Assembly: GCA_022495995.1 (NCBI GenBank)
Contig: JAFEMH010002337.1
Coordinates: 248,001-312,000, forward strand
DNA from: Adenophora triphylla var. japonica
Lineage: Eukaryota > Streptophyta > Magnoliopsida > Asterales > Campanulaceae
Direction: 5' to 3'
DNA length: 64,000 nucleotides
Positions 23,839 to 34,082 of the stretch are shown in pieces (the stretch's first letter is position 1; every line of letters starts with the position of its first letter). Position numbers and translations under genes: made by a program. The notes beneath the pieces were generated by a model. It did not search any database, was not told the origin of the DNA, and saw nothing but the letters and a program-made list of their open reading frames with translations.

Positions 23839-25208
23839 TGAAATTACCCGATCCAGATGTGGACGACATTTCTCGTTTGAAAATGTAGAGACGCCACGCC
23901 GTTTTGATTATGCCTAAAACATTGAGAAAAGGTTGTTTTGTGTTTTTTTTGTGTGATGAGATTTTGAGTTCGGAGGTCAGGTTACGCCTCGGGAAGAGAT
24001 TTTTAGTGCTCACCCGAGTCGCCTCGTATACACAAGTCTTTCTGTACCCTTTTCTTTAAAAGTTGTGTGTGTGTGTGTGTGCTTTTAAATAAAATGTATT
24101 TGAAAGTAAATAATGGAAAGACAGTGCAGGGAATATTAATAAACCGCTATCACCGTTAGATCTCCATAGTGCAATGGAAGGTCTTGTGGGTCGTTTGGAC
24201 GGTTTGGGTCTGCGTATATAATAAATAAGGACTGCAGTATATTTAAAGCAGTAATGTATTTAAAGACTTGAAATTTAAAGCGATATTTAAAGTGCGGAAG
24301 GAGAACTCACCAATGTTGGTTAGGTTTTATCTTCCTAGGGTTTGTAGGAGGAATGTATTTGGTTGAGGGTATTTCAAAAGGAGAGAGGTTTTGCCCTCAC
24401 TAATGGCAAAATTTCCCCTAATTAACTCGCGTATCACACTCGGGGGATCTAAAGAGGAGAGAAATTATGCACTCATTCGGGCAGAACCTTCCCTAATTAG
24501 CACTCGTTCACACTCGTTAGACTCGCGGGTTTGGTCCGGTTTGAGCCGTTTGTTGGGTGTTTGGATATTGGTGAGTGGGTGTAGGTTAGTTCGGGATGAA
24601 TAGGGTTTGTGGGACGTCGAGAGGTCGAACAGGACGGACCAGGATGGACCGAGAGGGCTCGGGATGCCTCGGGACGGCTTAGGAGGCCTCATAATGGATC
24701 AAAAGGGTCCGAAATGGCTTGGGAAGGCTGCAGAAGTTTGCTGGAAGGAAGGACAGAAGTGAGGTGTATTTAAATGAGCTGGGGGAGGGCTGTATTTATA
24801 GGGGGTAAAAATTGACAAAGATGTCCGTACGGACCTCTCTTCAATCATAAGTTTTTTTGGTTTTCCTAGATTTAGGGTATTTTGGGGGATTTTGGCGTGT
24901 TTACAAACATGTCCGTATGGACATATCATGCTTTTTACATATGTGTCCGTACGGATCTGTCTTTTCCTGGATTTGGGGGATTTTGGCGTGTTAGACCATA
25001 TTGACAAAGAGGTCCGTACGGACCTGCCTGTAATCAGTCCTTTTTTCAGTGTTTCCACCACCATTGTATAGTACTCGTCGAGAGCTTTCTAACGATATAT
25101 GGCACGTCTCAATCGAAGTTCGTATGAAGAAGTTATGACCTCCGAAAGTTCGCCCTTGGTATTTTTCGTATGCTCGGACGAAGAGCGGTCCGAATTGGGG
25201 TACTTACA
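23839..25208 (-). repeat. E3 LTR 3 (5' LTR on the minus strand)
   Basis: 1370 bp and collinear with LTR 1, including the GT microsatellite (about 24064-24080) and the CCGTACGG/CCGTATGG palindromes (about 24824, 24910, 24945 and 25014). The U5 primer-core copy reads GAGACGCCA. It is followed by the target duplication ACTTG and genuine E1 sequence. Confidence 0.9.
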
Positions 25209-25213
25209 ACTTG

Positions 25214-25735
25214 GGAACTAGATCTAGTTAATGACGAATCTGAACCAGAAAAGGTGAATGAATCTACAGATCAACCATCTGTGTAGACAGTTGTGCAGCC
25301 GGTTGTTCAAACAACTGACAGCACAAGTGCTCAAACAACTGAAGATCAAGGTTTAGATTCCGAAACTGATGAAAGTGAAGTAAGCAGAGAAAGGGATATT
25401 CCTTCCATAATACAAGGGAATCATCCCACATCTCAAGTCACAGGGGAAGTGGATGAAGGAATAAAAATAAGAGGAATGAAGATCAACTACCGTGACCTTG
25501 CAGGTTTGGTATGTGTGCAATCTATGTATCATCAGGTAAGCTCTTTTTGTTTTGTTGCTAATTATGAGCCAAAGAATGTAATTGAAGCCTTGAAAGATGC
25601 AAACTGGATTAATGCCATGCAAGAGAATTTAATTCAGTTTAACAAAAATGATGTGTGCTTCTTAGTTCCTAGGTCCTCTTACGTCAATGTGATTGGGACC
25701 AAGTGGATTTTTAAGAATAAATTAGATGAATAAGG
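25214..25735 (+). pseudogene. E1 pol linker and RT N-terminus
   Basis: Starts with the linker that is also copied inside E3. The linker has an in-frame TAG near 25283 where the two E3 copies keep CAG. Then come IEALKDANWINAMQENL, the conserved helix before Copia RT (consensus type: W-x-x-A-M-x-E-E), and GTKWIFKNKLDE ending in a stop at 25730-25732. It would be the start of reverse transcriptase. Confidence 0.8.
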
Positions 25736-26400
25736 CAATATAACAAGGAACAAAGCACGTTTGGTAGCTCAGGGCTACACTCAAATGGAAGGGGTACATT
25801 TTGATGAAACGTTTGCCCCCGTAGCCCGCATTGAGTCAATCAGATTGCTGCTAGCTATTGCATGCTACTTGAAAATCACTCTACATCAGATGGATGTAAA
25901 GAGTGTGTTCCTAAATGGTGTTTTAAATGAGAAAGCTTTTGTTGAGCAACCTAAAGGGTTTGAGAACCCCTCTAAACCAAATCATGTGTGCAAGTTGAAA
26001 AAGGCACTATATGGTTTTAAACAAGCCTCACGAGCTTGGTATGGTAGACTTGCAGAACACCTAATTCAACTTGGGTTTAAAAGAGGAGAGGTTGATAAGA
26101 CTTTATTTATTTTAAGAAACAAAAGGGGCATACTTATTGCTCAAATCTATGTGAATGACATAGTCTAAGGTTCTACTTCTAATGACTTACTTGAAATGTT
26201 TGTTAAAAGTATGACATTCACATTCGAAATGAGTATGGTTGGAAAACTGAAATTCTTTCTTGGTCTACAAATTGTTCAAACCAAAGAGGGAATGTCAGTT
26301 TCACAATCCAAGTATGCAAATAATTTGGTGAAAAAAATTGGGCTTGATAATGCATCACACTTGAAAACTCCTATGGGATCATCCTAAAAGCTTTATAAAG
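25736..26400 (+). pseudogene. E1 reverse transcriptase core
   Basis: Reads KARLVAQGYTQMEGVHFDET, FAPVARIESIRLLLAIA, HQMDVKSVFLNG, CKLKKALYGFKQASRAWY and IYVNDIV, all in Copia RT order. The catalytic YVDD box is YVND, so one metal-binding Asp is lost, and a TAA follows it at 26166-26168. Then comes KFFLGLQIVQTKEGMSVSQSKY. The enzyme would copy RNA into cDNA but is inactive here. Confidence 0.85.
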
Positions 26401-27060
26401 ATGAGTAAGGTGAAAGTATTGATCACACCCTCTATAGGAGTATGATAGGGAGCTTGTTGTATCTCACAGCTAGTAGACCTGATATAATGTTCAGTGTGTG
26501 CCTATGTGCTAGGTATCAAGCTGATCCCAAAGTATCCCAATTAAAAGTTGTGAAAAGAATTATCAGATATGTTAGGGGTACCCCTCACTTAGGGTTAAGA
26601 TATACTAGAGATACCAACACAAACTTGGTGGGATTTAGTGATTTTGTCTGGGCTGGGAATACGGATGACAGAAAGAGCACCACTGGAGGGTGTTTTTATT
26701 TAGGAATAATCTAATGTCTTGGTTTAGTAAGAAAAAAAACTGTATTTTTTATATCTATTGCTGAATCTGAATATGTGGCAGTAGGTAGTTGTTGTACCCA
26801 ACTATTGTGGATGAACCAAATGATAAAGGATTATGGATTGAAAAGTGAAACCCTAACCATATTCTGTGATAACATGAGTGCCAAAGATATTGCCAATAAT
26901 CCTGTACAACACTCCCGTACAAAGGATATAGATATTAGGCACCACTTTATAAGAGATCTTGTTGAACAAAGAATCATTACCCTTGAATAATATAGGAACA
27001 ACAGATCAACTTGCTGATATTTTTACCAATACTTTGGATTTTGAGAAATTTTCTTCCCTT
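26401..27060 (+). pseudogene. E1 RNase H
   Basis: Contains YRSMIGSLLYLTASRPDIMF and the RNase H motifs FSDFVWAGNTDDRKSTTGG, AESEYVAVGSC and IFCDNMSAKDIANNPVQHSR, ending HHFIRDLVEQRIITLE before a stop at 26988-26990. A remnant of the usual tail continues to about 27060. In the first motif an Asp-Ala pair has become Asp-Phe. Stops near 26385, 26405 and 26712 break the frame. Confidence 0.82.
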
Positions 27061-28150
27061 AATAAGTCTCTCAGGTTGTGTGAACATAGATGACTGCACA
27101 ACTGTGCAGACAACTGTCTACATCTCTGTATAATTGTATATTACAGAAAATACTGAAAAAAAAAGAAAAAAAATAGTATCCTGCATTCATGCATTGCATA
27201 ATTGTCTCTTGTGACTACTTGACTTTTTTTCATTATTGACACTATGTTTGACTCCTGAATGTAAGATCCCTCCTAACTTGGTGATACAATCCCTTTGTTA
27301 AAACTTCTTTGTGATATATATCATGTAGTGGGTGTCAAATCTAAGGTCACTGAGAAAAACAAGCTGCCTCCAATTGTTTTGAAGCTTCCACTCATGTGAT
27401 CAATGCCAATGACTTATTGTTGCGTCACTTGGGAAAAAAATTTGGGCAAGCACTATGGCGTGAGAGTGTAAAGCTCCTTTTTAGTAACTGATTCAATGCC
27501 AAATATGGAGACATTCTAGAGCCTACATGATTGAGGGTTAACTTATTGACTTCTTGCATGTCAAACTATGTCAATATGTAATTTAGTCATACCATGTTAC
27601 ACTTTATTGAGACTAATATCCACTGTGTGTCCATTGTTCTCTCATAATAGGCATGTTGTGAAAAATTAGGTCATTTGAAAATCTTGGTAAAAATATGATC
27701 AAATTTTAGTTGTTACAAATGATTTTTTTGCTCAATGATTCTACTGTGTTCAATGATAATTTTATGATGAGGTGTTTAAGAACTCTAGCAGTCGAAGGAG
27801 ACTACGGTGAGATATTGATCAATTAAGGATAATCTCCTTTTCGGATAAGGAAAGCAAATCTTATCACAAAATATGATAAGGTTTCAAAATTTCAATCCCT
27901 AATCCGTTATGATGAATGAAGTTCAAAAGGTAAACAACACAAGCCTTCACACAGATTCTTCTCCTTCTCCTCACCTTATTCCGAGTTCCAAGGCAGTCAT
28001 GATTATCTCTCATCAATGTTGTGTTCTAAAGTTGCTTGAACAAGTCTTGTCACAACCCACCTGACAACTCTCCTCTCAACTCTCATTACTCCTATTTGTC
28101 TATTTTCCTCTCTCTATGTGTCTTAATACTAATCTGTACAGAGTTCAATC
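27061..28150. other. E1 spacer between pol and env-like ORF
   Basis: AT-rich with many stops and no gene. The GACTGCACAACTGTGCAGACA-like repeat seen in the pol linker recurs at about 27091-27111. A pyrimidine-rich stretch at about 28065-28120 ahead of the ORF could act as a splice acceptor tract, as expected if the env-like protein is made from spliced RNA. Confidence 0.45.
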
Positions 28151-28791
28151 ATGCCATCTCCGTCATCATCTACAGCTCCGGTGACCTCCAACTGCAATGC
28201 TATTGTTGCAGATTTGATAAATGAGCCCCAGTATGTTCCTCTGATGGACGTAAGCTCACTTGGCCAACAAGATGCTGCAATCGATGTGGACAATCTGAAT
28301 GTCCTTGAAGCAGTGCATGCTTCTCGTCAACCTCCAGTACCGGGGACTCGAAAATCCCACCAGCTAATTGATTTCGGTAAATCAATCATCTTCAGAGGCT
28401 CAAGAGCTACCGCCGCTGTAATGAAATCATCCGAGGCCTCTACCCCCAAGGCTACAAAATCAACCGGTGCAAGGCGGAAACTAATTCTCCATGATTCTTT
28501 AGACGAAGAGGAAACCCATGTCCAGGTGCCAACACCAACGATAGGCTTCAACAAGGATGACCTACACATAGTCACCTTGATCAAGACGAAATCTCCGGTG
28601 AAAAAGGCATCTCCGGCGAGGGTTCATGCAACTACTCTGGCCAAAATTCAGGGGGAGAGTAGCTATAAAATCAAAACCAGAAGCTTAACGAGAAAGGAAG
28701 CTGCTCCGGCGATTGTTGAGGAAGGGTCATCATCGCAGTTTGATGATTCTGAAAGTGTCAATGGCCTGTTTGCAAGTGTTATAAAAAAGGT
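28151..28791 (+). CDS. E1 env-like ORF, 3' truncated by E5
   Basis: ATG at 28151 opens 213 codons without a stop before the E5 LTR at 28792. The visible frame runs on to 28840 only by reading into that LTR. The protein is Ser/Thr/Lys-rich with a LILHDSLDEEETH stretch and a basic segment KSPVKKASPARVH. I see no signal peptide or membrane segment in this N-terminal part. Position after RNase H and a polar, low-complexity N-terminus fit the extra env-like ORF of Sireviruses, whose function is unknown. The open frame is surprising next to a ruined pol. The C-terminal half is missing. Confidence 0.6.
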
Positions 28792-29742
28792 TGTTAACAC
28801 AACTGATAACACTTACGATAACACACACAACAGAGTTTAAAAACAGTTTGTAAAAAAAAACAGTTTTGCAGCGGAAATAATCACAAGAAATAGTTTTTGC
28901 TCAAGTTATATAAATAAATATAACTTGAGTGTGCCGCTTAGGCAAGATCTTCTATTCACAATGATATATGATTGCAAGACCGAATGTTCCCTAACTATAT
29001 AACCATGAAGTACTAGGAACTAATATGATCAAATATGAAACTCTATCCTAGCCATGACACAATCAAGTCCAATGACTTTGAAGGTGGAAAAGAATTTGTG
29101 GGATGAAGAATCTAATAGATCCGAGGAGTATATGATCTTTTCTTGTGCAAGTTGTGTGTGATTTCTCGACATATTGCTCTTGTCTACACACTTACCTATT
29201 TATAGCCTTCAAATGCTTGTAGGCTACTCCTTGTAATAGCTTGGATCTGATTCGATAAGTAGGATGAGTAGTTGAGCATGTGGAGCTAAAGAAATGGTCA
29301 ATCCCCTGAAAATAACAACTGTATTTCTTTGATACCAAGTCCTAGCTTCAATCTCTTGTACCCACGTGCTATTCTGCATTTGTACTCTTCTTTATTCAGC
29401 AACTTCAGCTTTGAACAGGTCTTTCCATGTGGTTCTTTCATTTACACAAGTTACGCATAAATCCCCATTTATGCATAACTTTCCTTGACTCATTCTTCCA
29501 TGCTTGTAGCTTATCTCCATATTGTTATAACCTGTATTTTAGACTAACAACAAACATATATTTTGCAGTTATAGTTATACATTAGTATAATATAACATAT
29601 GAAAGAAATGTCCAACTAACATATCAGATCGTGTCTGATAACACTGTAAAAGTGCTGTCAGCACTTGTGATAACACCTTCGTCTAGTAATATTTAGAGTG
29701 TGTTAACAGTACTTGCGTTAACACCACTATACTGCACTTACA
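28792..29742 (-). repeat. E5 3' LTR
   Basis: 951 bp. On the minus strand it starts TGTAAGTGCAG and ends GTTGTGTTAACA. A TATA box (CTATAAATAGG on the minus strand) is at about 29202-29213. The arms TTACGCATAAAT and ATTTATGCATAA around CCCC (29451-29478) make a strong hairpin. Many GTGTTAAC/GTTATCA repeats lie at both ends. Confidence 0.75.
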
Positions 29743-29755
29743 AACTCCCCCTTAG
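29743..29755 (-). other. E5 polypurine tract
   Basis: The minus strand reads CTAAGGGGGAGTT directly before the LTR, the typical Copia plus-strand primer. Confidence 0.75.
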
Positions 29756-30145
29756 TTGTACATTTCTTACATTTCTTGCATTTCTTCACAAACACTAAAG
29801 TGCTTGTACCTGCAAAAAATTTGTTAGCCAAGTAACAATTCCAACAAACATCAATAATTAACTCCCCCTTAATAAAATAGCTAACTACAATTGATCAAAC
29901 TTAAACTATTTATTCAAATCAGAAATTTGACCAAACTCAAATTCTAACAACTAGTTTATAGTGTTTAATCCAATCTACCAAAAAATTATCCCAAGATAAA
30001 CCAACAAAAAAACAATCAACCATGTCAAAGTTTAAACAACCCATAAAAACTTTAAACATCAAATTGTTTTAACACCAATATAAAGAAAGTTGTTTTGAGA
30101 ACACACCAACCAACAAAAAATGGTTCCAACTGCCATACCACATCA

Positions 30146-30490
30146 TTATTTTTCTTCCTCTTCCTCCATTTCTTCCTCTTCTTCCTCAGCTTGGACTCCT
30201 TGGGTATCACTAGCACCATCACCTTCAGCAGCACTTGTTTCAGCTCCCCCTGTTTGTGAAGAAAGCTTATAAATGAACTCCAATATATCTTTTTGCACTC
30301 GTAGCCAACCATTAATGTTGCTTTCAACTACAGACATCAATTTGTGTAGAAATTTGAGCACCATAGTCTTTCGAACCACGGTGGAAGTGCTACCAGAATT
30401 GTTGACCACACTTTCAGGAACACTTTCAGCTGCTGTACCTGGATTGGGTGTAGAGGTTTGGATAGGAACAAAGCCTGATCCAATCAGAGG
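30146..30490 (-). pseudogene. E5 env-like ORF, C-terminal end
   Basis: An open minus-strand frame from at least 30490 contains GSGFVPIQTSTPNPGTAAES, VRKTMVLKFLHKLMSVVESN and LRVQKDILEFIYKLSS. It then has an acidic tail of Glu repeats and stops at 30146. A helical stretch followed by an acid tail, close to the polypurine tract, fits the C-terminus of a Sirevirus env-like protein. The start is cut off at the element's broken end. Confidence 0.55.
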
Positions 30491-30497
30491 TATGAAA

Positions 30498-32169
30498 ATA
30501 CTCTTATATTTTTTAATATCTCTGTGATTATGATTTATAAATTAGTATGTATATTTTATATGATTAATTTAGGAAATAATTCTAATTATAGGATTAGATT
30601 ATATTTGACTAACGACTAATTTTTATGTTTAGATATGTTTTCTATAATCTAGGTATGAACTAAAGGAAAAGAAAGACTATTATATTGATAAGGAAAGAAG
30701 AATCCTTTTTGATAAGGAAAAGATTGGGCGAATTCTTGTTGAAAAAGGATTGTTATCATTATAAAAGAAGAATCCTTTTTGATAAGGAAAAGATTGGGCG
30801 AATTCTTGTTGAAAAAGGATTGTTATCAATATATAAAGAGGCCGCCCCTCTCATTGTTTGAACATGGATTTTCGAGAGCAAAAACCGATCTTAGACAAAT
30901 TTCTTGAGTCTTTTCTTTGTTTCTTGAAGTTAAGATCTTTGATACTTCAAGATTGCTTTTGCATTTTATTTTTCTTAGTTTCGAACGATTTTGATCTTTA
31001 CGTAAGATTGCTTATTTTCTTTTCATTTTAAGTTTTTCTTTGCAACTTGTTCTTAAACAAAGTTGTGGTTTAATGAAAAGTAGGGCTGGCTTGGTAGGTA
31101 TACCGATTGTATTTAGCATATACCATGTACCAACCAAGTTTAACTTGGTACATAAGAACATGCACCATTACTAACCGACTAAGTTGGTATACTAACTTAG
31201 TTGGTACGGTTGGTACTAGACTCTACCAAATGTAGAATCAAAATTTAAAAAGTATTACATTATTTTCAAAATAAACCATAACCCACATACAATCCGACCC
31301 AATAAAGACATTTTGCTTGAATATCCAACCCAATAAAGACATTTGCTTGAATCAGGAGTCAAATAAAGTGAATTACTACCTACCAACGATGAATACGGTG
31401 ACGCTACTGAATCAAAATTAAGGAAAATAAAGAGCAAAGACATTTTAGAAAGAGGGAATGTGAAGACTAGAAAGGAACCCCAAACCCTAGTTGTAGTCAG
31501 TAAAGAACAAGAAAAAGATTCAATTGAATATAACTTTGGTTAGATTCATTAGAAAGAGGAAAATTGAGAGAGAGAGAAGTACGTACCTTGTTACAAGCGA
31601 AAATTGAAACTAATGGGATGGAGGCAAATCGCCGGGAGGGAGAGAGAGAGATTGACATGTGAGAAATGAGAATATAGAAAGTCTCAAATTAGGGATAGAA
31701 AGAAATTTTGTTATATATATACATACATATTTAATATTTATATGAAAATTAATATTTTTAAAAACTATAATTGGTACTTGATATACCAACCAACATTAAA
31801 TCTATATACCATTTACCAACCAATTATACAGAATTGGTATGGTACTACCGTACAAACATTTTGGTATATCGATTATCACATACCAATTATAATTGGTACG
31901 GTTGGTACATAAGCTGGTTGATACGGATTTGGATTTTTTGCCAACCCTAATGAAAAGGTTTCAGGCAAGAGTTTCTTTGAGAAGTGTTTAAAATTCTGAT
32001 TGTTGTTTCGTTGCATTTATTACTGTTCGTATGAGTTATTTTACTGTTGAGTTGTTTAGACAGTTGTTAGAATAGTTGTGTAAACAACTATACGAATAAG
32101 TGAACAAACAAGTTTGATCAGTTATATCTACAAATCTTTCAAAACCGATACGAAAAAGTAGTAAAAACA
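30498..32169 (+). repeat. Probable E1 3' LTR with U3 duplication, split by E6
   Basis: After removal of E6 about 0.8 kb remains. It has a 70-bp tandem duplication (units near 30696 and 30766, each with AATCCTTTTTGATAAGGAAA), a TATA box AATATATAAAGAGG at about 30828-30841 and a downstream T-rich leader. The order enhancer-like repeat, TATA, R/U5 is that of an LTR on the + strand. No other copy is in the window, so both ends and the link to E1 are inferred from position. Confidence 0.5.
31081..31949. mobile_element. E6: hAT-like non-autonomous DNA transposon
   Basis: 869 bp with terminal inverted repeats TAGGGCTGGC (31081-31090) and GCCAACCCTA (31940-31949), 9 of 10 bases matching. It is flanked by the 8-bp duplication ATGAAAAG (31073-31080 and 31950-31957). 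An 8-bp duplication and TAGGG-type ends are hAT hallmarks. Near both ends the motif TTGGTA/TACCAA recurs densely, as subterminal transposase sites do in hAT elements. There is no transposase ORF, so it needs one in trans. GA runs lie at about 31567 and 31639. Confidence 0.88.
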
Positions 32170-32193
32170 TTTATTTCTGAACGGGATATTTCG

Positions 32194-33047
32194 TGATAGG
32201 CCGAGCCCAATGTATCTCTACGAGACTGGGGCCCAACAAGCCCAATAATGGATCAAGACCAATGAAACTCATCAAAGTTTGGGCTATGGCCCGTCGATAC
32301 ACTAGATGGCGGTCGTCGCCAATGAGCTACCAAGCCCATCTAACGACGAGCCTGTTCACCACATGGGGTAAAGCCCGTCCAACGGAGAGTGACCGTCGTC
32401 GCCATTGAGCGACCTGACTCACCTGGAGAACGAGGCAACTCACTCATCCACTCGCTCGTCAAGTCTTAATAAGGCGACGACTCTCCTGAACATATAGCTC
32501 CAGGTCGTCCCTTCACTTAGCTTCCTCAATAAGCTTGATTAATTAGCTATATTGGGATAAAATCAGACCTGACACTGGGACATTCTGTGCGTGCAATCAT
32601 GGAAGCAGTAATAACGCCAAAAGGTTTGCAGGTTGACTTTCCTTTATAAGGCAAACCACTTATCCGTGTCAGACACAACAGTGTCCTTACTTAGGCGAAG
32701 CAACCACAGCGTGACAAGTGTACGCCTAGGGAACCAAGATGATCCAACGGTTGGCAGCAATCCAATCCAATGGTTCAGATGAAACCCTAATACCACTTCA
32801 TCCACTATAAATATAGGAACATAATCATGGACTAAGGTAATGCTTTTTTGCATATTCACGTAAATACACACCCACCACTTCCATATCACCTTTTTCCAGT
32901 CCATACGCTGATTCTCACGCCGGAGAGCCTTGCCGGAAGTGCCCCGGCGCAGTTTCACGATTGTTTTCTTGTGTTGTGCAGATCCGAAGTCAGCTCAATC
33001 ATTTGCTGGACACAATAACTGAGCCCAAACGCATTCCTGCACCATCA
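32194..33047 (+). repeat. E7 5' LTR (limits tentative)
   Basis: Start chosen at TGATAGGCCGAGCCC and end at CACCATCA just before the primer-binding site. A TATA box TATAAATA lies at 32806-32813. Without the partner LTR these limits are inference. Confidence 0.45.
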
Positions 33048-33050
33048 GAT

Positions 33051-33068
33051 TGGTTCCATTGCCGGGAA
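33051..33068 (+). other. E7 primer-binding site (tRNA-Asp-like, decayed)
   Basis: TGGTTCCATTGCCGGGAA resembles TGGCGCCGTTGCCGGGGA, the site many plant Gypsy elements use with tRNA-Asp. Four mismatches suggest age. Confidence 0.55.
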
Positions 33069-33121
33069 TGGTTTATCAGTGATCTTCAACAAAAGGGTTA
33101 CAGCCGGAAAATACCTGGAAA

Positions 33122-34082
33122 ATGGTGTCAGACGGACACACAGCTAGCAAATCTACCGAAGATGAAGGCAGACCTCCTTCCCCTCGATAAGGCCAGCAAG
33201 AAAATCCTAGACCACCCTCTCCACCTAGGAACCCTAATTTAAGGGTTACCAGGTCACAAGGGGTGGTTGATGACACAGGCCTTCAAGCGGCAGGGAGAAG
33301 AGAAAAAAGACCCGCAGCTGAGCGTCAGAGACGACCCCCACTGGAGCGGAGACCTGAGGGAGCTATTGTATGAAATTTGGGTGGCCCATCAAACCCACAT
33401 CTCGATAGAGCCGCTTTCCTCGTCGAAAGAGCCAATGCCCTCCACGAGCTCATACAAATTCAGGATGAGCTAATCAAAATGGCTGAGGGACAACCCCCTT
33501 AAGCATCTCACCACACTGTCTCATCGAGGAGGAGAAACCAGAGGGGGAATAATGGTCGTTGCGAAGGAACTGCCGCTGAAAATGAACGGATTGTGCCACA
33601 ACTTGATCTCCGAGAACATCTCAACCAAAGACGAAGTGAAGGAATCCCGTCACAACGACGACGGGACGAGGCAGATGGAGAGCCTCGTCGATCTTTAGCC
33701 AATGAGAATCCTGTCCAGAACCAAGTGGTTCGCGGTCATCAAATGACCCCGTCATTGAGAAATGAACGAGCCCCAAGTTATATGGAAATAACACGCACTC
33801 CCCCTCGTCCTGAACGGGAGCCGTCAAGATCTTATAGGCCATCTCCACCACCAAGCTACAGGGGAGAAAGATCCATCTCCCGATGACCTGCTCCTACCGA
33901 GAGGCAACGGTCTAATACCGTAGCCCGTGGGCCTTGTCGAGATATGATCCCTCCCGCCATCCCAGCAGGCGAGGTCGATATGAGAGAATTTCTAAGACTC
34001 AAGCGTCAGGTGGAGGAGTTGACGACCAAAAGAAACACGGTGGATAGTGACGATTCAGAAGATGATATTGGCAGAATGAAGC
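33122..34082 (+). pseudogene. E7 gag N-terminal region, before the E8 insertion
   Basis: ATG at 33122 opens a frame that continues to 34082 through four in-frame stops (33188-33190, near 33369, 33500 and 33884). The product is Arg/Pro-rich with SRSYRPSPPPSYRGERS, a helix ANALHELIQIQDELIKMA and an acidic end VDSDDSEDDIGRMK. These are features of the variable N-terminal part of Tat-type gag. The frame joins the one at 61021 exactly if E8 is removed. Confidence 0.7.

Larger units (their letters stand above)
12497..25208 (-). mobile_element. E3: minus-strand Tat/Ogre-like Gypsy array (three LTRs, two gag units)
   Basis: Three LTRs (12497-13873, 18949-20137, 23839-25208) alternate with two interiors. 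The array is flanked by ACTTG (12492-12496 and 25209-25213), so it is one insertion that later expanded. Each interior has, in minus-strand order, a primer-binding site, a non-coding leader and a gag. Protease, RT, RNase H and integrase are missing. After each of the first two LTRs there is a 107-bp copy of the E1 sequence that flanks the array on the right. The gag style and leader resemble E9. The element is non-autonomous and could be mobilised only in trans. Confidence 0.88.
28792..30497 (-). mobile_element. E5: truncated minus-strand Copia element (3' LTR, PPT, end of env-like ORF)
   Basis: A minus-strand LTR (28792-29742) is followed on its right by a polypurine tract and part of an env-like ORF, after which all similarity stops at about 30497. 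Gag, pol and the 5' LTR are absent. The LTR does not resemble the probable LTR of E1, so this is another family and not an inverted piece of E1. Because the 5' part is missing, no target duplication is expected. Confidence 0.7.
1..32169 (+). mobile_element. E1: decayed Copia (Sirevirus-type) LTR retrotransposon, host of E2-E6
   Basis: The coding pieces read in Copia order on the + strand: gag (1-1103), protease (1490-1555, then 11274-11560), integrase (11580-12230), RT and RNase H (25550-27060), then a long spacer and an env-like ORF (28151-28791). An env-like ORF after RNase H, a coiled-coil extension behind the gag zinc knuckle and repeats of a CAACTGTGCAGACA-like string point to the Sirevirus lineage. 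The 5' LTR is outside the window. The right boundary is estimated from the end of an LTR-like segment near 32169. Removing E2, E3 and E5, each with its target duplication where there is one, restores the order. All coding segments have stops and frameshifts, so the element is dead. Confidence 0.8.

Noticed and set aside
23513..24013. 166-residue minus-strand open frame across the E3 primer site and LTR 3
   Set aside because: It crosses leader, primer-binding site and LTR, and the equivalent in unit 1 is not open, so it is chance.
30498..32169. E5 and the LTR-like segment right of it as two LTRs of one element
   Set aside because: The two sequences differ completely, including TATA context and ends, and point in opposite directions.
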